Below are positions 1-8,567 of a stretch of 64,000 bases of DNA, in pieces (the stretch's first letter is position 1; every line of letters begins with the position of its first letter). Made by a program: the position numbers and the translations under genes. A model generated the notes under the pieces. That model made no database searches. It was not told the DNA's origin and was given only the letters and a program-made list of their open reading frames with translations. The stretch is from Caballeronia pedi (GTDB taxonomy: Bacteria > Pseudomonadota > Gammaproteobacteria > Burkholderiales > Burkholderiaceae), in NCBI RefSeq assembly GCF_001544915.2, contig NZ_FCOE02000005.1, forward strand, positions 310,001 through 374,000, written 5' to 3'.

Positions 1-344
1 ACGTCGAAAGCTTTCTGGAATTGTTCGATGGTGCCTTTGAGCACGACGCTGCGCGTCTCGGTTTCGGCGCGCACGACCGTCAGCCCGTACTGTGCGGCGA
101 AGGCCTTGACCTTCGCGACGTCTTCGTCTGATGCGGTATAGCGCTTGTCGAAGTCCGCGCGGGACACGGCTTGCGCGGGCGCGTCACCCGCGTCGACACG
201 CGCCATCAACTGTTTGAAGCCAGCTTCGTCCTTGCGCCGCAGCATCACGATCACTTCGATCTGCTCGGCGGGATCGCAGGCGCCGATGCATTGCGCGCCC
301 TCGGGATGAATCTTGTCGCTGCCGCTGACCGGTTGCTTCGTCAT
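1..344 (-). CDS. Sedolisin-type (S53) protease, pro-domain only, partial
   Basis: The gene runs leftward off the window; only the first 114 codons are present. The start codon is at 344 behind a GAGGAGC ribosome site. The reading frame gives a hydrophilic N-terminus without a signal peptide, then a section ending in RSVVLKGTIEQFQKAFDV. This matches the activation pro-domain of kumamolisin/pseudomonalisin peptidases, in which a subtilisin-like fold uses a Ser-Glu-Asp triad at acidic pH. The catalytic domain lies outside the window, so the enzyme class rests on the pro-domain alone. Confidence 0.75.
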   Translation of the reverse strand, partial: MTKQPVSGSDKIHPEGAQCIGACDPAEQIEVIVMLRRKDEAGFKQLMARVDAGDAPAQAVSRADFDKRYTASDEDVAKVKAFAAQYGLTVVRAETETRSVVLKGTIEQFQKAFD

Positions 345-499
345 GGTATCGATGCTCCTCGTTGGCCGTGAAGTTCAAAGGTTCTTTGCAGCTTGCACGG
401 CGCACGTCGCTTATCGTCTTATTTTCTGCGCGCGAATGCAATTGCTCGGACCGTTGACGAGAGGATGCAGTTCCGGCGAGACAAAAGCTGTCCCGGTCG

Positions 500-946
500 T
501 CAAGGCGTCTTCGATGGCGCGGCCTCGTGCGGGCGCTCTTCCTCGTACGACGGACGCACGCCCTGCGGCAGCCACGGCTCGCGATGCTTGACCCAGAGTT
601 CGTAGTCCGGCTCGAAGAGGCCGGTTTCGTCGAAGCCGCCGAGCGGCAGGTCGACTTCATCGCGCGTCGTGAACTCCATGTACGCGACCGATCCGCACAC
701 CGGGCAGAAGTGCCTGCGCCCGTCGTCGGAGCTGCGCCAGGTCGAGAGGCTGCCGCTCATCATCACGTCGCCGCGCGCGTACATCGCATAAGCTCCAAAG
801 GCGGAGCCGTGCACTTGCCGGCATGTCATGCAATGACACATGCCGACGCGCTTCGGCTTGCCCGTTGCGCGAAAGCGGAACGCGCCGCAGGCGCATCCGC
901 CTTCATGCACGGTCGTCGCCCCTTCATCGTTCGTTTGAACGTTCAT
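500..946 (-). CDS. GFA-family zinc protein (glutathione-dependent formaldehyde-activating-like)
   Basis: The 148-residue product has the cysteine pattern of the GFA (Mss4-like fold) family: CACGAFRF near residue 20, CHCMTCRQ near 38 and FCPVCGS near 80, which together would bind structural and catalytic zinc. The family includes S-(hydroxymethyl)glutathione synthase, but most members are uncharacterised, so the substrate is unknown. The start at 946 was chosen because GGGAGAG lies just upstream; an in-frame extension to 1006 lacks this site. It is divergent from the next gene, with a gap of about 60 bases. Confidence 0.85.
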   Translation of the reverse strand: MNVQTNDEGATTVHEGGCACGAFRFRATGKPKRVGMCHCMTCRQVHGSAFGAYAMYARGDVMMSGSLSTWRSSDDGRRHFCPVCGSVAYMEFTTRDEVDLPLGGFDETGLFEPDYELWVKHREPWLPQGVRPSYEEERPHEAAPSKTP

Positions 947-1008
947 CGATCTCTCCCGTAAATACGGCGGTTTGTTACGATAGCCCTTCACGATCGGAGA
1001 TGGCACTC

Positions 1009-2340
1009 ATGAGCACATCGAGCAAGGCCGGCACCACGAACACCACGCGTACCTTGTCCCTCCTGAAGCTGCTCCCTGGCGCCGGATCGGAGTTCGGTCC
1101 CGCCGCGTCCGACCTGCTCGCCCATGTGCTGTCCCACGATCGCTTCGATGCGGCGGCCAACGTGAGCGCGCTGCGCGAAACCTTTCGCGGCGTCACCGTC
1201 GATGACGCCATGAACGACGAATACGTGTTTCCGCTCGGGCGCACCGGCCAGTCGATCGTGCTGACGGGCTATCGCATCGCGGCGGGGTTCATCGCCGAGC
1301 GCGCCGCCGACGAGTGGCTCGAACTCGCGCACAAGGAACGTCTCGCAAGAGGCTTGCCCGCAGTTCCTCAGGGCAGCGAGCCGCACCTCGCGCCCGATCC
1401 CGCCGAAGCCGATCAGCTGCTCGACCGCGCCTACGAATGCGCCCAGCGCATCCTCGATCCGGTCGCGGGCGAGCCGGTGCTCTCGCTCTTCGAGACGCAC
1501 TATCGCGGCGGACGCGAATTCCTGCGCCTCACATGGGAAGGCTTGCCGGAAGATCTCGTGCCGGAATCGCGCCGTCCGCTCGCGGCGCTCGCCGCGGCCG
1601 TGCAGAACGGCGAACGGCGTGAAAAACGCGATTACGATCCCTACGGCCTCGATGGCGTCGATGTTTACGATGTCGACCGGCCGCTCGCCTATCGCGAGAA
1701 GATCGGGCCGTTTCTTTTCACGATGACCTACCGCCACGAATATCCGCAGGTCGACGACGAACGTCTCGGCACCGCGTTCGCCGTGTTTCACGAGGCGGGC
1801 AGCGACATCGTCGCGGCGGCGGTGCGGCTGCAACTCGTCAAGGTGCCGCCGCTCACCAGCAGCGCCGATCTCGTCTATACGCTCGACACTTACTCGGGCG
1901 AAATGCTCTCGCTCGCGCTGGCGGCCACCGAAGCGCTCGGGCCCGAGCGGCTGTGCGAGGTCTTCAACGCGCATCGCGTGATCTACATCAGCCTGTGGGA
2001 AGTGCGCAAGCCGTGGCGCGGCGAAGGTCTGGGCGTCGCGCTGCTGCATCAGGCGCTGGAGCGTCTGCCGCTCGATGTCGATGGCCGGCCCAACGCGCTG
2101 TGCGTCGCGCCCGAGCCGTATCAGACGGACATGCGCCACTTCGAAAAGCTGCCCGGCGTGCTGCGCGAGGAATTGAAAACGCCGGCGAAGCGTCTCGGCG
2201 CGCATCTGACCAGCTGGCTCGAGCGCTCGAAACTGCCGATCGCGACGCACTTCTTCGTGCCGATGGCCAAGCACGCGGGCATCGGCTCGGCGGGAGAGAA
2301 CGCGCGCCTGATCGACCGGATCATGGAAAGCGAGGCGTAA
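1009..2340 (+). CDS. Unrecognised protein with a C-terminal GNAT-like acyltransferase segment
   Basis: The 443-residue product is not one I recognise. It has no signal peptide or membrane segment. Near residues 335-350 it reads KPWRGEGLGVALLHQALERL, resembling the acetyl-CoA-binding motif (R/Q-x-x-G-x-G/A) of GNAT acetyltransferases, so a cytoplasmic acyl transfer role is possible but unproven. The ATG at 1009 was preferred to the one at 1000 because GGAG at 996-999 is correctly spaced only for 1009. The next gene starts three bases after this stop, in the same frame, and is probably co-translated. Confidence 0.7.
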   Translation: MSTSSKAGTTNTTRTLSLLKLLPGAGSEFGPAASDLLAHVLSHDRFDAAANVSALRETFRGVTVDDAMNDEYVFPLGRTGQSIVLTGYRIAAGFIAERAADEWLELAHKERLARGLPAVPQGSEPHLAPDPAEADQLLDRAYECAQRILDPVAGEPVLSLFETHYRGGREFLRLTWEGLPEDLVPESRRPLAALAAAVQNGERREKRDYDPYGLDGVDVYDVDRPLAYREKIGPFLFTMTYRHEYPQVDDERLGTAFAVFHEAGSDIVAAAVRLQLVKVPPLTSSADLVYTLDTYSGEMLSLALAATEALGPERLCEVFNAHRVIYISLWEVRKPWRGEGLGVALLHQALERLPLDVDGRPNALCVAPEPYQTDMRHFEKLPGVLREELKTPAKRLGAHLTSWLERSKLPIATHFFVPMAKHAGIGSAGENARLIDRIMESEA

Positions 2341-2343
2341 GCG

Positions 2344-2859
2344 ATGCTCGTGATCGTCGACATGCAGGCGCGGCTGCTGCCGCATCTCGACGGCGGCGAG
2401 CGTCTGAGCGAGCGCGTCGGCACGTTGCTGCGCGCGGCGAATCTGCTCGACGTGCCGGTGGTCGTCACGGAGCAGAATCCGCGAGGGCTCGGCGGGACTG
2501 TCGATGCGTTGCTGGAAGAGCTTTGGTCGGCGAAGGTCGTCGAGAAACACACGTTCGATGCGACGCTCGCGCCCGCCTTCGTCGATGCACTGCCGCCCGC
2601 ACCCGCCACGCTGTGGGTGGCCGGCGCGGAAGCGCATGTGTGCGTGCTGCTGACCGTGCTCGGGCTGCTGCGGCTCGGCTATCGCGTGGAGTATGTCGCG
2701 GACGCGGTCGCATCGCGACGCGCGCAAGACCGCGCCGTCGCGCTCGAACGGGCGCAGCAGGACGGCGCGCGGCTCACGACCGTGGAGACGGCGATCTTCG
2801 GCTGGCTCGGGAGTTTCAGGCATTCGCGCTTCAGGGACGTGCTCGCGCTTTTGAAGTAG
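2344..2859 (+). CDS. Isochorismatase-fold cysteine hydrolase
   Basis: The 171-residue product has the isochorismatase-like fold. The catalytic triad of the family can be placed at D6 (VIVDMQ), K68 (EKHTF) and C100 (GAEAHVCVL). The family hydrolyses diverse substrates (nicotinamide, ureidoacrylate, isochorismate), so the substrate is not predictable. The N-terminus is unusually short, but an in-frame TAA two codons upstream fixes the start at 2344. It follows the GNAT-like gene with a three-base gap and is probably translated by reinitiation. Confidence 0.85.
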   Translation: MLVIVDMQARLLPHLDGGERLSERVGTLLRAANLLDVPVVVTEQNPRGLGGTVDALLEELWSAKVVEKHTFDATLAPAFVDALPPAPATLWVAGAEAHVCVLLTVLGLLRLGYRVEYVADAVASRRAQDRAVALERAQQDGARLTTVETAIFGWLGSFRHSRFRDVLALLK

Positions 2860-2970
2860 ATGTGTACGTCGGTCGTGATTGAAGACAGTTAGTTGCGGAC
2901 TAAATGCGGCGCTTCATCCGTTTTCTATTCGAGGGCGTATACGTCGATAGACGATTACGGGAGAGCGAGC

Positions 2971-3249
2971 ATGAAGACGACAATCTGGCTGGCGGCATGC
3001 GCGGCTTGCGTGCTGAGCGCGAACGCAGCGGCGCAAGTGAATGCGGGCGGCGCGCCGCAGCCGATGATGCAGCAGCCGATAACCGCGCAAATGGCGATGA
3101 CGTCGAACGCGCCGCGCACGCGCGCCGAAGTACGCGCCGACCTCGCCCGCGCGCGCATCGACGGCACGATCCCGCGCTTCGGCAATCCCGATCCCTACGG
3201 TCCCGCACGTTCGACACGCAATGCGCCGGCGATGTATCCGGGACGTTGA
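2971..3249 (+). CDS. DUF4148-type small exported protein
   Basis: The 92-residue product starts behind GGGAGAG. It has a signal peptide (MKTTIWLAACAACVLSANAAA) and a mature part with the RTRAEVRADLARARIDGTIP segment typical of the DUF4148 family. These small periplasmic proteins are common in Burkholderiaceae and have no known function. The gene stands alone, with no partner close by on the same strand. Confidence 0.8.
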   Translation: MKTTIWLAACAACVLSANAAAQVNAGGAPQPMMQQPITAQMAMTSNAPRTRAEVRADLARARIDGTIPRFGNPDPYGPARSTRNAPAMYPGR

Positions 3250-3603
3250 GCGTCGCGGCAATATGGCAATTTCGCCATGTTCTCCTTGACGTGAAAGCGC
3301 AGGATTTACCTGCGCATGCAGCATTTACGTGCAACGGTCGTGCGCGATTCCATATGAACGCGTTGCCGCGCCTTTCGTTCGGGCGCATGGCATCGGACTT
3401 GCTGAATGTTCGCCGTCGCGGGGTCGAACGTTCGATCGGCTTACAGATCGCCGTAGGCGCGCGCCCGCGCATCCCACACACCGTGCATAGGACCCGAGCA
3501 TCGGCGCTCGACCACCGACGTCGCAGTCGGTCGCGAGCGAATGCCCACGAAGATTCGAGCCAGCGCGGCGCCCTTCCGAACGAGCGAGGAGCAACCGATC
3601 GCC
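3250..3603. other. Intergenic region upstream of paoABC
   Basis: No gene is supported in this stretch. It holds a 7-bp-arm stem-loop at 3297-3315 (GCGCAGG, loop ATTTA, CCTGCGC) with no T-run, shortly after the DUF4148 stop. It also holds a perfect 12-bp palindrome TCGAACGTTCGA at 3424-3435, a possible operator for the pao operon. No promoter could be assigned with confidence. Confidence 0.5.
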
Positions 3604-4299
3604 ATGTCCCCAGCCGATACCGATCCCCATCCCCACGACGCCAGCGACGCGGCGCAAAAGCCGTCGCGCCGACGTTTCCTGCAATCGGCCGCGGCCGCCG
3701 CCGCCGTCAGCGCCGCGCCGCTCGCGCACGCGCAGCAACAAGCCGCGACGCCAGCAACCGCGCCGCCGCCCGCCGCCGTGCCGATGATGCCCGTCAAGCT
3801 CACCATCAACGGCCATCCGTACGAACTGCAGGTGGAAGCGCGCACCACGCTGCTCGACGCCCTGCGCGAATACGCGAACCTCACCGGCACGAAGAAAGGC
3901 TGCGACCGCGGCCAGTGCGGAGCGTGCACAGTGATCGTGTCGGGCCGGCGCATCAATTCGTGTCTCACGCTCGCCGTGATGCACGACGGCGAAGCCGTCA
4001 CGACCGTCGAAGGCCTCGCGCCCGACGGCGACACGCTCGCGCCGATCCAGCGCGCGTTCATCGAGAAGGACGCCTTTCAGTGCGGCTACTGTACGCCCGG
4101 GCAATTGTGCTCGGCGACCGCGCTCATCGACGAATACCGCGCCGGCGACGCCAGCGCAGTCACCGCCGACGTGCGCTTTCGCCCCGCGCAACTGTCCGAC
4201 GATGAAATCCGCGAGCGCATGAGCGGCAACATCTGCCGCTGCGGCGCGTATCCGAACATCGTCGCGGCGGTGAAAGCCGTCGCATCGGGCAACGCCTGA
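3604..4299 (+). CDS. paoA: Periplasmic aldehyde oxidoreductase, 2Fe-2S subunit
   Basis: The 231-residue subunit would pass electrons from the molybdenum site to FAD in a PaoABC-type aldehyde oxidoreductase. A Tat signal (SRRRFLQSAAAAAA, around residues 22-35) directs it to the periplasm. A plant-type ferredoxin domain follows with GCDRGQCGAC and a later Cys, then an all-helical domain with CGYCTPG and CRCG, giving the ligands for two 2Fe-2S clusters. The start at 3604 has GAGGAG upstream. It is the first gene of paoABC, with 11 bases to paoB. Confidence 0.93.
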   Translation: MSPADTDPHPHDASDAAQKPSRRRFLQSAAAAAAVSAAPLAHAQQQAATPATAPPPAAVPMMPVKLTINGHPYELQVEARTTLLDALREYANLTGTKKGCDRGQCGACTVIVSGRRINSCLTLAVMHDGEAVTTVEGLAPDGDTLAPIQRAFIEKDAFQCGYCTPGQLCSATALIDEYRAGDASAVTADVRFRPAQLSDDEIRERMSGNICRCGAYPNIVAAVKAVASGNA

Positions 4300-4310
4300 A
4301 GGAGACCCAC

Positions 4311-5300
4311 ATGGACGCGATCTCCTATCAGCGCGCCGCCGACATCGGCGCCGCGCTGGCCGCGGCGAGCCAGCCGGGCGCGATGTTCATCGGCGGCGGC
4401 ACGAATCTGCTCGATCTCATGAAAGGCGGCGTAATGCGGCCGATGAGACTCGTCGACATCACGCACATCGATGCGCTCAACGGCATCACCGCGCTGCCCG
4501 ACGGCGGCCTGCGGCTCGGCGCGCTCGTGCGCAACAGCGACGCGGCGAATCACGCGTGGGTGCGGGAGCGTTATCCGCTCTTGTCGCAGGCGCTGCTCGC
4601 GGGTGCATCGGCGCAATTGCGCAACATGGCGACCGTCGGCGGCAATCTGATGCAACGCACGCGCTGCGCCTATTTCTACGATACCGGCTTCCCTCAATGC
4701 AACAAGCGCGCGCCGGGCAGCGGCTGCGCGGCGATCGACGGCCACAACCGCATGCACGCGATTCTCGGCGCGAGCCGTCAATGCATCGCGACGAATCCCT
4801 CGGACATGAACGTCGCGCTCGCGGCGCTCGATGCCGTCGTGCGCGTGACGGGGCCGAACGGCGAGCGGACCATCGCGTTCGCGGAGTTTCATCGGCTGCC
4901 GGGCGACCGGCCGGATCTCGATACGACCTTGCAGGCGGGCGAACTGATTACATCGGTCGATCTGCCGCCGCCGCTTTTCGCGCAGCATTCGAAATATCTG
5001 AAGGTGCGCGACCGGGCGAGTTATGCGTTCGCGCTCGTGTCGGTCGCGGCGGCTTTGCAGATGGAGGGCAACACCGTGACGAACGCGCGCATCGCGCTCG
5101 GCGGCGTCGCGCACAAGCCGTGGCGCGCGAACGCGACGGAACGCGCGCTCATCGGCAAAACGCTCGACAAGCCGACGCTGCAAAGCGCCGCCGCGCTCGC
5201 CGTACAGGGCGCAGAGCCGCAGCGCGACAACGCGTTCAAGGTCGCGCTCGCGCAGCGCGCGATCGTGCGCGCGGTTCAACAGGCCGGAGGTGTCGCATGA
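4311..5300 (+). CDS. paoB: Aldehyde oxidoreductase, FAD-binding subunit
   Basis: The 329-residue subunit carries FAD in the PaoABC complex. The FAD-binding PCMH-type motif FIGGGTNLLDLMK is near residues 25-37 and ATVGGNLMQRTRC near 107-119. The segment that follows, with Cys in CAYFYDTGFPQC, GSGCAA and SRQCIA, matches the extra 4Fe-4S cluster segment specific to the PaoB/YagS branch and absent from ordinary xanthine dehydrogenases. A GGAG site precedes the start. Its stop overlaps the start of paoC (ATGA). Confidence 0.93.
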   Translation: MDAISYQRAADIGAALAAASQPGAMFIGGGTNLLDLMKGGVMRPMRLVDITHIDALNGITALPDGGLRLGALVRNSDAANHAWVRERYPLLSQALLAGASAQLRNMATVGGNLMQRTRCAYFYDTGFPQCNKRAPGSGCAAIDGHNRMHAILGASRQCIATNPSDMNVALAALDAVVRVTGPNGERTIAFAEFHRLPGDRPDLDTTLQAGELITSVDLPPPLFAQHSKYLKVRDRASYAFALVSVAAALQMEGNTVTNARIALGGVAHKPWRANATERALIGKTLDKPTLQSAAALAVQGAEPQRDNAFKVALAQRAIVRAVQQAGGVA

Positions 5301-7519
5301 CTGTCATCGGAAAACCGCTCGATCGCACCGATGGCGTGCTGAAGGTCACGGGCCAGGCGCGCTATTCGGCCGACAACACCGACGCCAAGCTCGCGCATGC
5401 GGTCATCGTGACGAGCACGGTCGCGAAAGGCCGCATCGCGTCGATCGACACGAGCCGCGCGCAGCCAATGCCCGGCGTGCTGCTCGTGATGACGTATCAG
5501 AACGCGATGCGCCTGCCCAACAACGGCGTCCCCGACGCGCAGCCGCCCGCCGTGCGCAAGCTCACGCTCCTGCAGACCAGCGAGGTGCGTTACAGCAACG
5601 AGCCGGTCGCGGTGGTCGTCGCGGATTCGCTGGAACATGCACAGGGCGCGGCGCGTTATATCGACGTGCGCTACGAAGCCGCGATGCCCACCGCGGATTT
5701 CGAACGCGCGAAGGCGCAGGCCTATCAGCCGGAAAAGATGATGGGCCGCGCGATCACGACGAAGCGCGGCGACGTCGACGCCGGTTTGCGACAAGGCCCG
5801 ACGCGCCTCGACGCCGTCTACACGACGCCCTACGAGCATCACAATCCGATGGAGCCGCACGCAACGCTCGCCCGCTGGGACGGCCCCAACCTCACGCTCT
5901 ACGACGCGACCCAAGGCGTGTCCGGCGCGCGCAGCGCGGTGGCGAAGTTCTTCGGCATTCCGGATGACAACGTGCGCGTGATCTGCCCGTTCGTCGGCGG
6001 CGGCTTCGGCTGCAAGGGCTCGGCATGGTCGCACGTCGTGCTGGCGGCGATGGCGGCGAAGCAGACCGGCCGGCCCGTCAAGCTCGTGCTCGAACGTCCG
6101 CAGATGTTCGGCATGATCGGCAACCGGCCTTACACGGAGCAGCGCATCCAGGTGAGCGCGCGCGACGACGGCATCATGACCGGCATGCGCCACGACGTGA
6201 TCTCGACGACCTCGACCTTCGAGGACTGGACCGAGAGTTCCGCGATCGTCACGCGCATGCTCTACGCGGTGCCGAATCAGTCGACATCGCACAAACTCGT
6301 GAAGCTCGACATCGGCACGCCGACCTTCATGCGCGCGCCCGGCGAGACGAGCGGCTCGTTCGCGCTCGAAACCGCGATGGACGAAATGGCGTATCAATTG
6401 AAGATGGACCCGCTCGCGTTTCGCATCCGCAATCACGCGAACATGGAGCCGCAGGAAAAGAAACCGTGGTCTGAGAAATCGCTGCTCGAGTGCTACCAGC
6501 AGGGCGCGGAGAAATTCGGCTGGTCGCGCCGCAGCGCCGCGCCGAAGTCGATGCGCGAGGGCAACACGCTGATCGGCTGGGGGATGGGCACGGCGACTTA
6601 TCCGGCGAACCGCAGCGAGGCGTCGGCGCTCGCGCGCATCCTGCCCGACGGTACCGCGATGGTCGCTTCCGGCACGCAGGATCTCGGTACCGGCACTTAC
6701 ACGATCATGACGCAGATCGCCGCCGATGCGCTCGGCTTTCCGCTCGATTACGTGCGCTTCGCGCTCGGCGATTCGTCGCTGCCGAAGGCGCCGGTGTCGG
6801 GCGGCTCGCAATCGGCGGCGAGCGTGTCGCCGGCGGTCCGGGCGGCGTCCATGCAGGCACGCGACCAGCTCATCGCGATGGCGCTCGCCGATCGCGGCTC
6901 GCCCGTCGCCGGTCTCGCGCGCGAGGACGTGACGGTGTCCAACGGTTGGGTCGTGAGCCTGTCGAATCCGGACAGGCGCGATCCGGCCGCCGCGGTGATC
7001 GCGCGCAACGGCGGCCGCGCGATCGAAGCGGTCGCCACGACGCGTCCCGGCGACGAGAAAAAACAGTACGCGTTCCACTCGTTCGGCGCGGTGTTCGCGG
7101 AAGTGCATGTCGATGCGGATCTCGGGATCGTTCGCGTGCCACGCGTCATCGGGGTGTACGACGTCGGCACGCTGTTCAACGAGAAGACTGCGCACAGTCA
7201 GTTGATGGGCGGCATCGTGTGGGGCGTCGGCTCGGCGCTGTTCGAGAAGAGCGAACTCGATGCGCGCTATGGCCGCTACACCAACGCGAATCTCGCGGAG
7301 TATCACGTGCCGGTGAACGCGGATATCGGCATGCTGGATATCTCGTTCGTCGGCCGGCCCGATCCGCATATCAATCCGCACGGCGCGCGGGGAATCGGCG
7401 AGATCGGCATCACGGGCGTGGCGGGCGCGCTCGGCAACGCGGTGTATCACGCGACGGGCGTGCGCGTGCGAGATTTGCCGATCACGCTCGACAAGCTATT
7501 GCCGCCGATCGTGACGTAA
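5297..7519 (+). CDS. paoC: Aldehyde oxidoreductase, molybdenum-binding subunit
   Basis: The 740-residue catalytic subunit oxidises aldehydes to carboxylic acids at a molybdopterin cofactor. The xanthine-oxidase-family core is intact: the substrate-pocket segment FVGGGFGCKG, the PGE segment MRAPGETSGSFALE, and the GARGIGEIG motif whose Glu (about residue 702) is the base that activates the Mo-bound hydroxyl. The ATG overlaps the paoB stop by four bases, so translation is coupled. No signal peptide is seen; it is expected to be carried out with the Tat-tagged PaoA. A terminator follows. Confidence 0.93.
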   Translation: MTVIGKPLDRTDGVLKVTGQARYSADNTDAKLAHAVIVTSTVAKGRIASIDTSRAQPMPGVLLVMTYQNAMRLPNNGVPDAQPPAVRKLTLLQTSEVRYSNEPVAVVVADSLEHAQGAARYIDVRYEAAMPTADFERAKAQAYQPEKMMGRAITTKRGDVDAGLRQGPTRLDAVYTTPYEHHNPMEPHATLARWDGPNLTLYDATQGVSGARSAVAKFFGIPDDNVRVICPFVGGGFGCKGSAWSHVVLAAMAAKQTGRPVKLVLERPQMFGMIGNRPYTEQRIQVSARDDGIMTGMRHDVISTTSTFEDWTESSAIVTRMLYAVPNQSTSHKLVKLDIGTPTFMRAPGETSGSFALETAMDEMAYQLKMDPLAFRIRNHANMEPQEKKPWSEKSLLECYQQGAEKFGWSRRSAAPKSMREGNTLIGWGMGTATYPANRSEASALARILPDGTAMVASGTQDLGTGTYTIMTQIAADALGFPLDYVRFALGDSSLPKAPVSGGSQSAASVSPAVRAASMQARDQLIAMALADRGSPVAGLAREDVTVSNGWVVSLSNPDRRDPAAAVIARNGGRAIEAVATTRPGDEKKQYAFHSFGAVFAEVHVDADLGIVRVPRVIGVYDVGTLFNEKTAHSQLMGGIVWGVGSALFEKSELDARYGRYTNANLAEYHVPVNADIGMLDISFVGRPDPHINPHGARGIGEIGITGVAGALGNAVYHATGVRVRDLPITLDKLLPPIVT

Positions 7520-7536
7520 TGTGACGTGAAACGGTG

Positions 7537-7572
7537 CACGCGGCGGTCGACCTGACCGTCGCGTGATTTTTT
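7537..7572 (+). terminator. Intrinsic terminator after paoC
   Basis: A 12-bp stem (CACGCGGCGGTC pairing with GACCGTCGCGTG, one G-U pair) with a five-base loop is followed by ATTTTTTG. It separates paoABC from the cytidylyltransferase gene. Confidence 0.75.
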
Positions 7573-7636
7573 GTGCTTGCGGCGCGCTTCGATGCGCCGC
7601 ACAATTCCCGATTCAATCCCCATGCGAGCAGCCGCG

Positions 7637-8224
7637 ATGAGCTATTCGTCGAACGCAACCGGCATTCTGCTGGCGGCAGGTCTGGGCACTCGCTTCGATC
7701 CGTCCGGACGCCACAACAAACTGCTCGCCACCCTGCCCGACGGCACGCCTGTCGTGTTTCAGTCGGCGCGCAGGCTGCTCGCGGTCGTCGCCGAAGTCGT
7801 CGCGGTCGTGCGTCCCGGCGCCGAAAAGCTCGCCGATGTGCTCAACGAAGCGGGCTGCAACGTCATCTTCAGCATCGATGCCGAGCGCGGCATGGGCGCG
7901 ACGCTCGCCGCCGCCGTGCGGGCGACGTCCGAAGCCGATGGCTGGCTCGTCGCGCTGGGCGACATGCCGTGGATCGAGCCCGCGACGATTGAAGCCGTTG
8001 CGCGGCCGCTCGATCAGGGCGCCGGGCTCGTCGCGCCGTTCTATCGCGGCAAGCGTGGGCATCCTGCGGGGTTCGGCCTGGTGCATCGCGACGCGCTCGC
8101 CGCGCTCGACGGCGATGCGGGCGCACGCGGGATCTTTTCGACGCATGCGCCGCTCGTCGTCGAGGTCGATGATCCGAACGTGTTGCGCGACGTCGATCTG
8201 CCGAGCGATCTAGTGCAGGGTTGA
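7637..8224 (+). CDS. MocA-type molybdenum cofactor cytidylyltransferase family protein
   Basis: The 195-residue product is a nucleotidyltransferase with LLAAGLGTRFD near the N-terminus, a lysine shortly after (NKLLA), and LVALGDMPWIEP as the metal-binding strand. This is the MobA/MocA fold. PaoC-type enzymes use the cytosine dinucleotide form of molybdopterin, so the position next to paoABC supports MocA (CTP) over MobA (GTP). E. coli paoABC is instead followed by the XdhC-like chaperone paoD, which is not seen here. Ribosome sites are weak; ATG at 7622 is an alternative start. Confidence 0.8.
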   Translation: MSYSSNATGILLAAGLGTRFDPSGRHNKLLATLPDGTPVVFQSARRLLAVVAEVVAVVRPGAEKLADVLNEAGCNVIFSIDAERGMGATLAAAVRATSEADGWLVALGDMPWIEPATIEAVARPLDQGAGLVAPFYRGKRGHPAGFGLVHRDALAALDGDAGARGIFSTHAPLVVEVDDPNVLRDVDLPSDLVQG

Positions 8225-8372
8225 AGGTCGTACGCTCGCTCTCTGTGTGATTGTCTGAAAAGTGCGTTGGCCATTCGGCCGATTGATTCGGATCATTAAG
8301 TAAATGGTAGGATCAATTCCACTCGCGATCGGCCCGGTCGCGCGGCGGACAAACTTTTCACGGGAGCATCAC

Positions 8373-8567
8373 ATGACATTCTGGAGCGAAATGCGGCGCA
8401 TCGCGGATGCGCTGGCGCGCACGTTTGCGATCAACCCGCCAACGAATTACCGGGCGGCATATCCGCGAAGATCCGCCGAGGAAATGATGGACCGCGCGTG
8501 GGCGAGAACCATGTCGGAACTGCACGGCACGATCGAAGGGTATGGTCAGAATGAGCGGCGCCGTTGA
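8373..8567 (+). CDS. Small protein encoded just before a DUF2335 gene
   Basis: The 64-residue product is basic and helical-looking, with no signal peptide or membrane segment. I do not recognise it. It starts behind CGGGAGC and its 3' end overlaps the next gene by 17 bases in another frame, which suggests co-expression with the DUF2335 membrane protein. Confidence 0.6.
   Translation: MTFWSEMRRIADALARTFAINPPTNYRAAYPRRSAEEMMDRAWARTMSELHGTIEGYGQNERRR

Noticed and set aside
988..2823. 611-codon minus-strand open frame opposite the GNAT-like and isochorismatase genes
   Set aside because: Arg/His-rich antisense frame with no ribosome site or domain; the plus strand has recognisable proteins. It is a G+C bias artefact.
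5276..7450. 724-codon minus-strand frame opposite paoC
   Set aside because: Composition is a mirror of the molybdoenzyme codons and shows no domain; paoC is certain.
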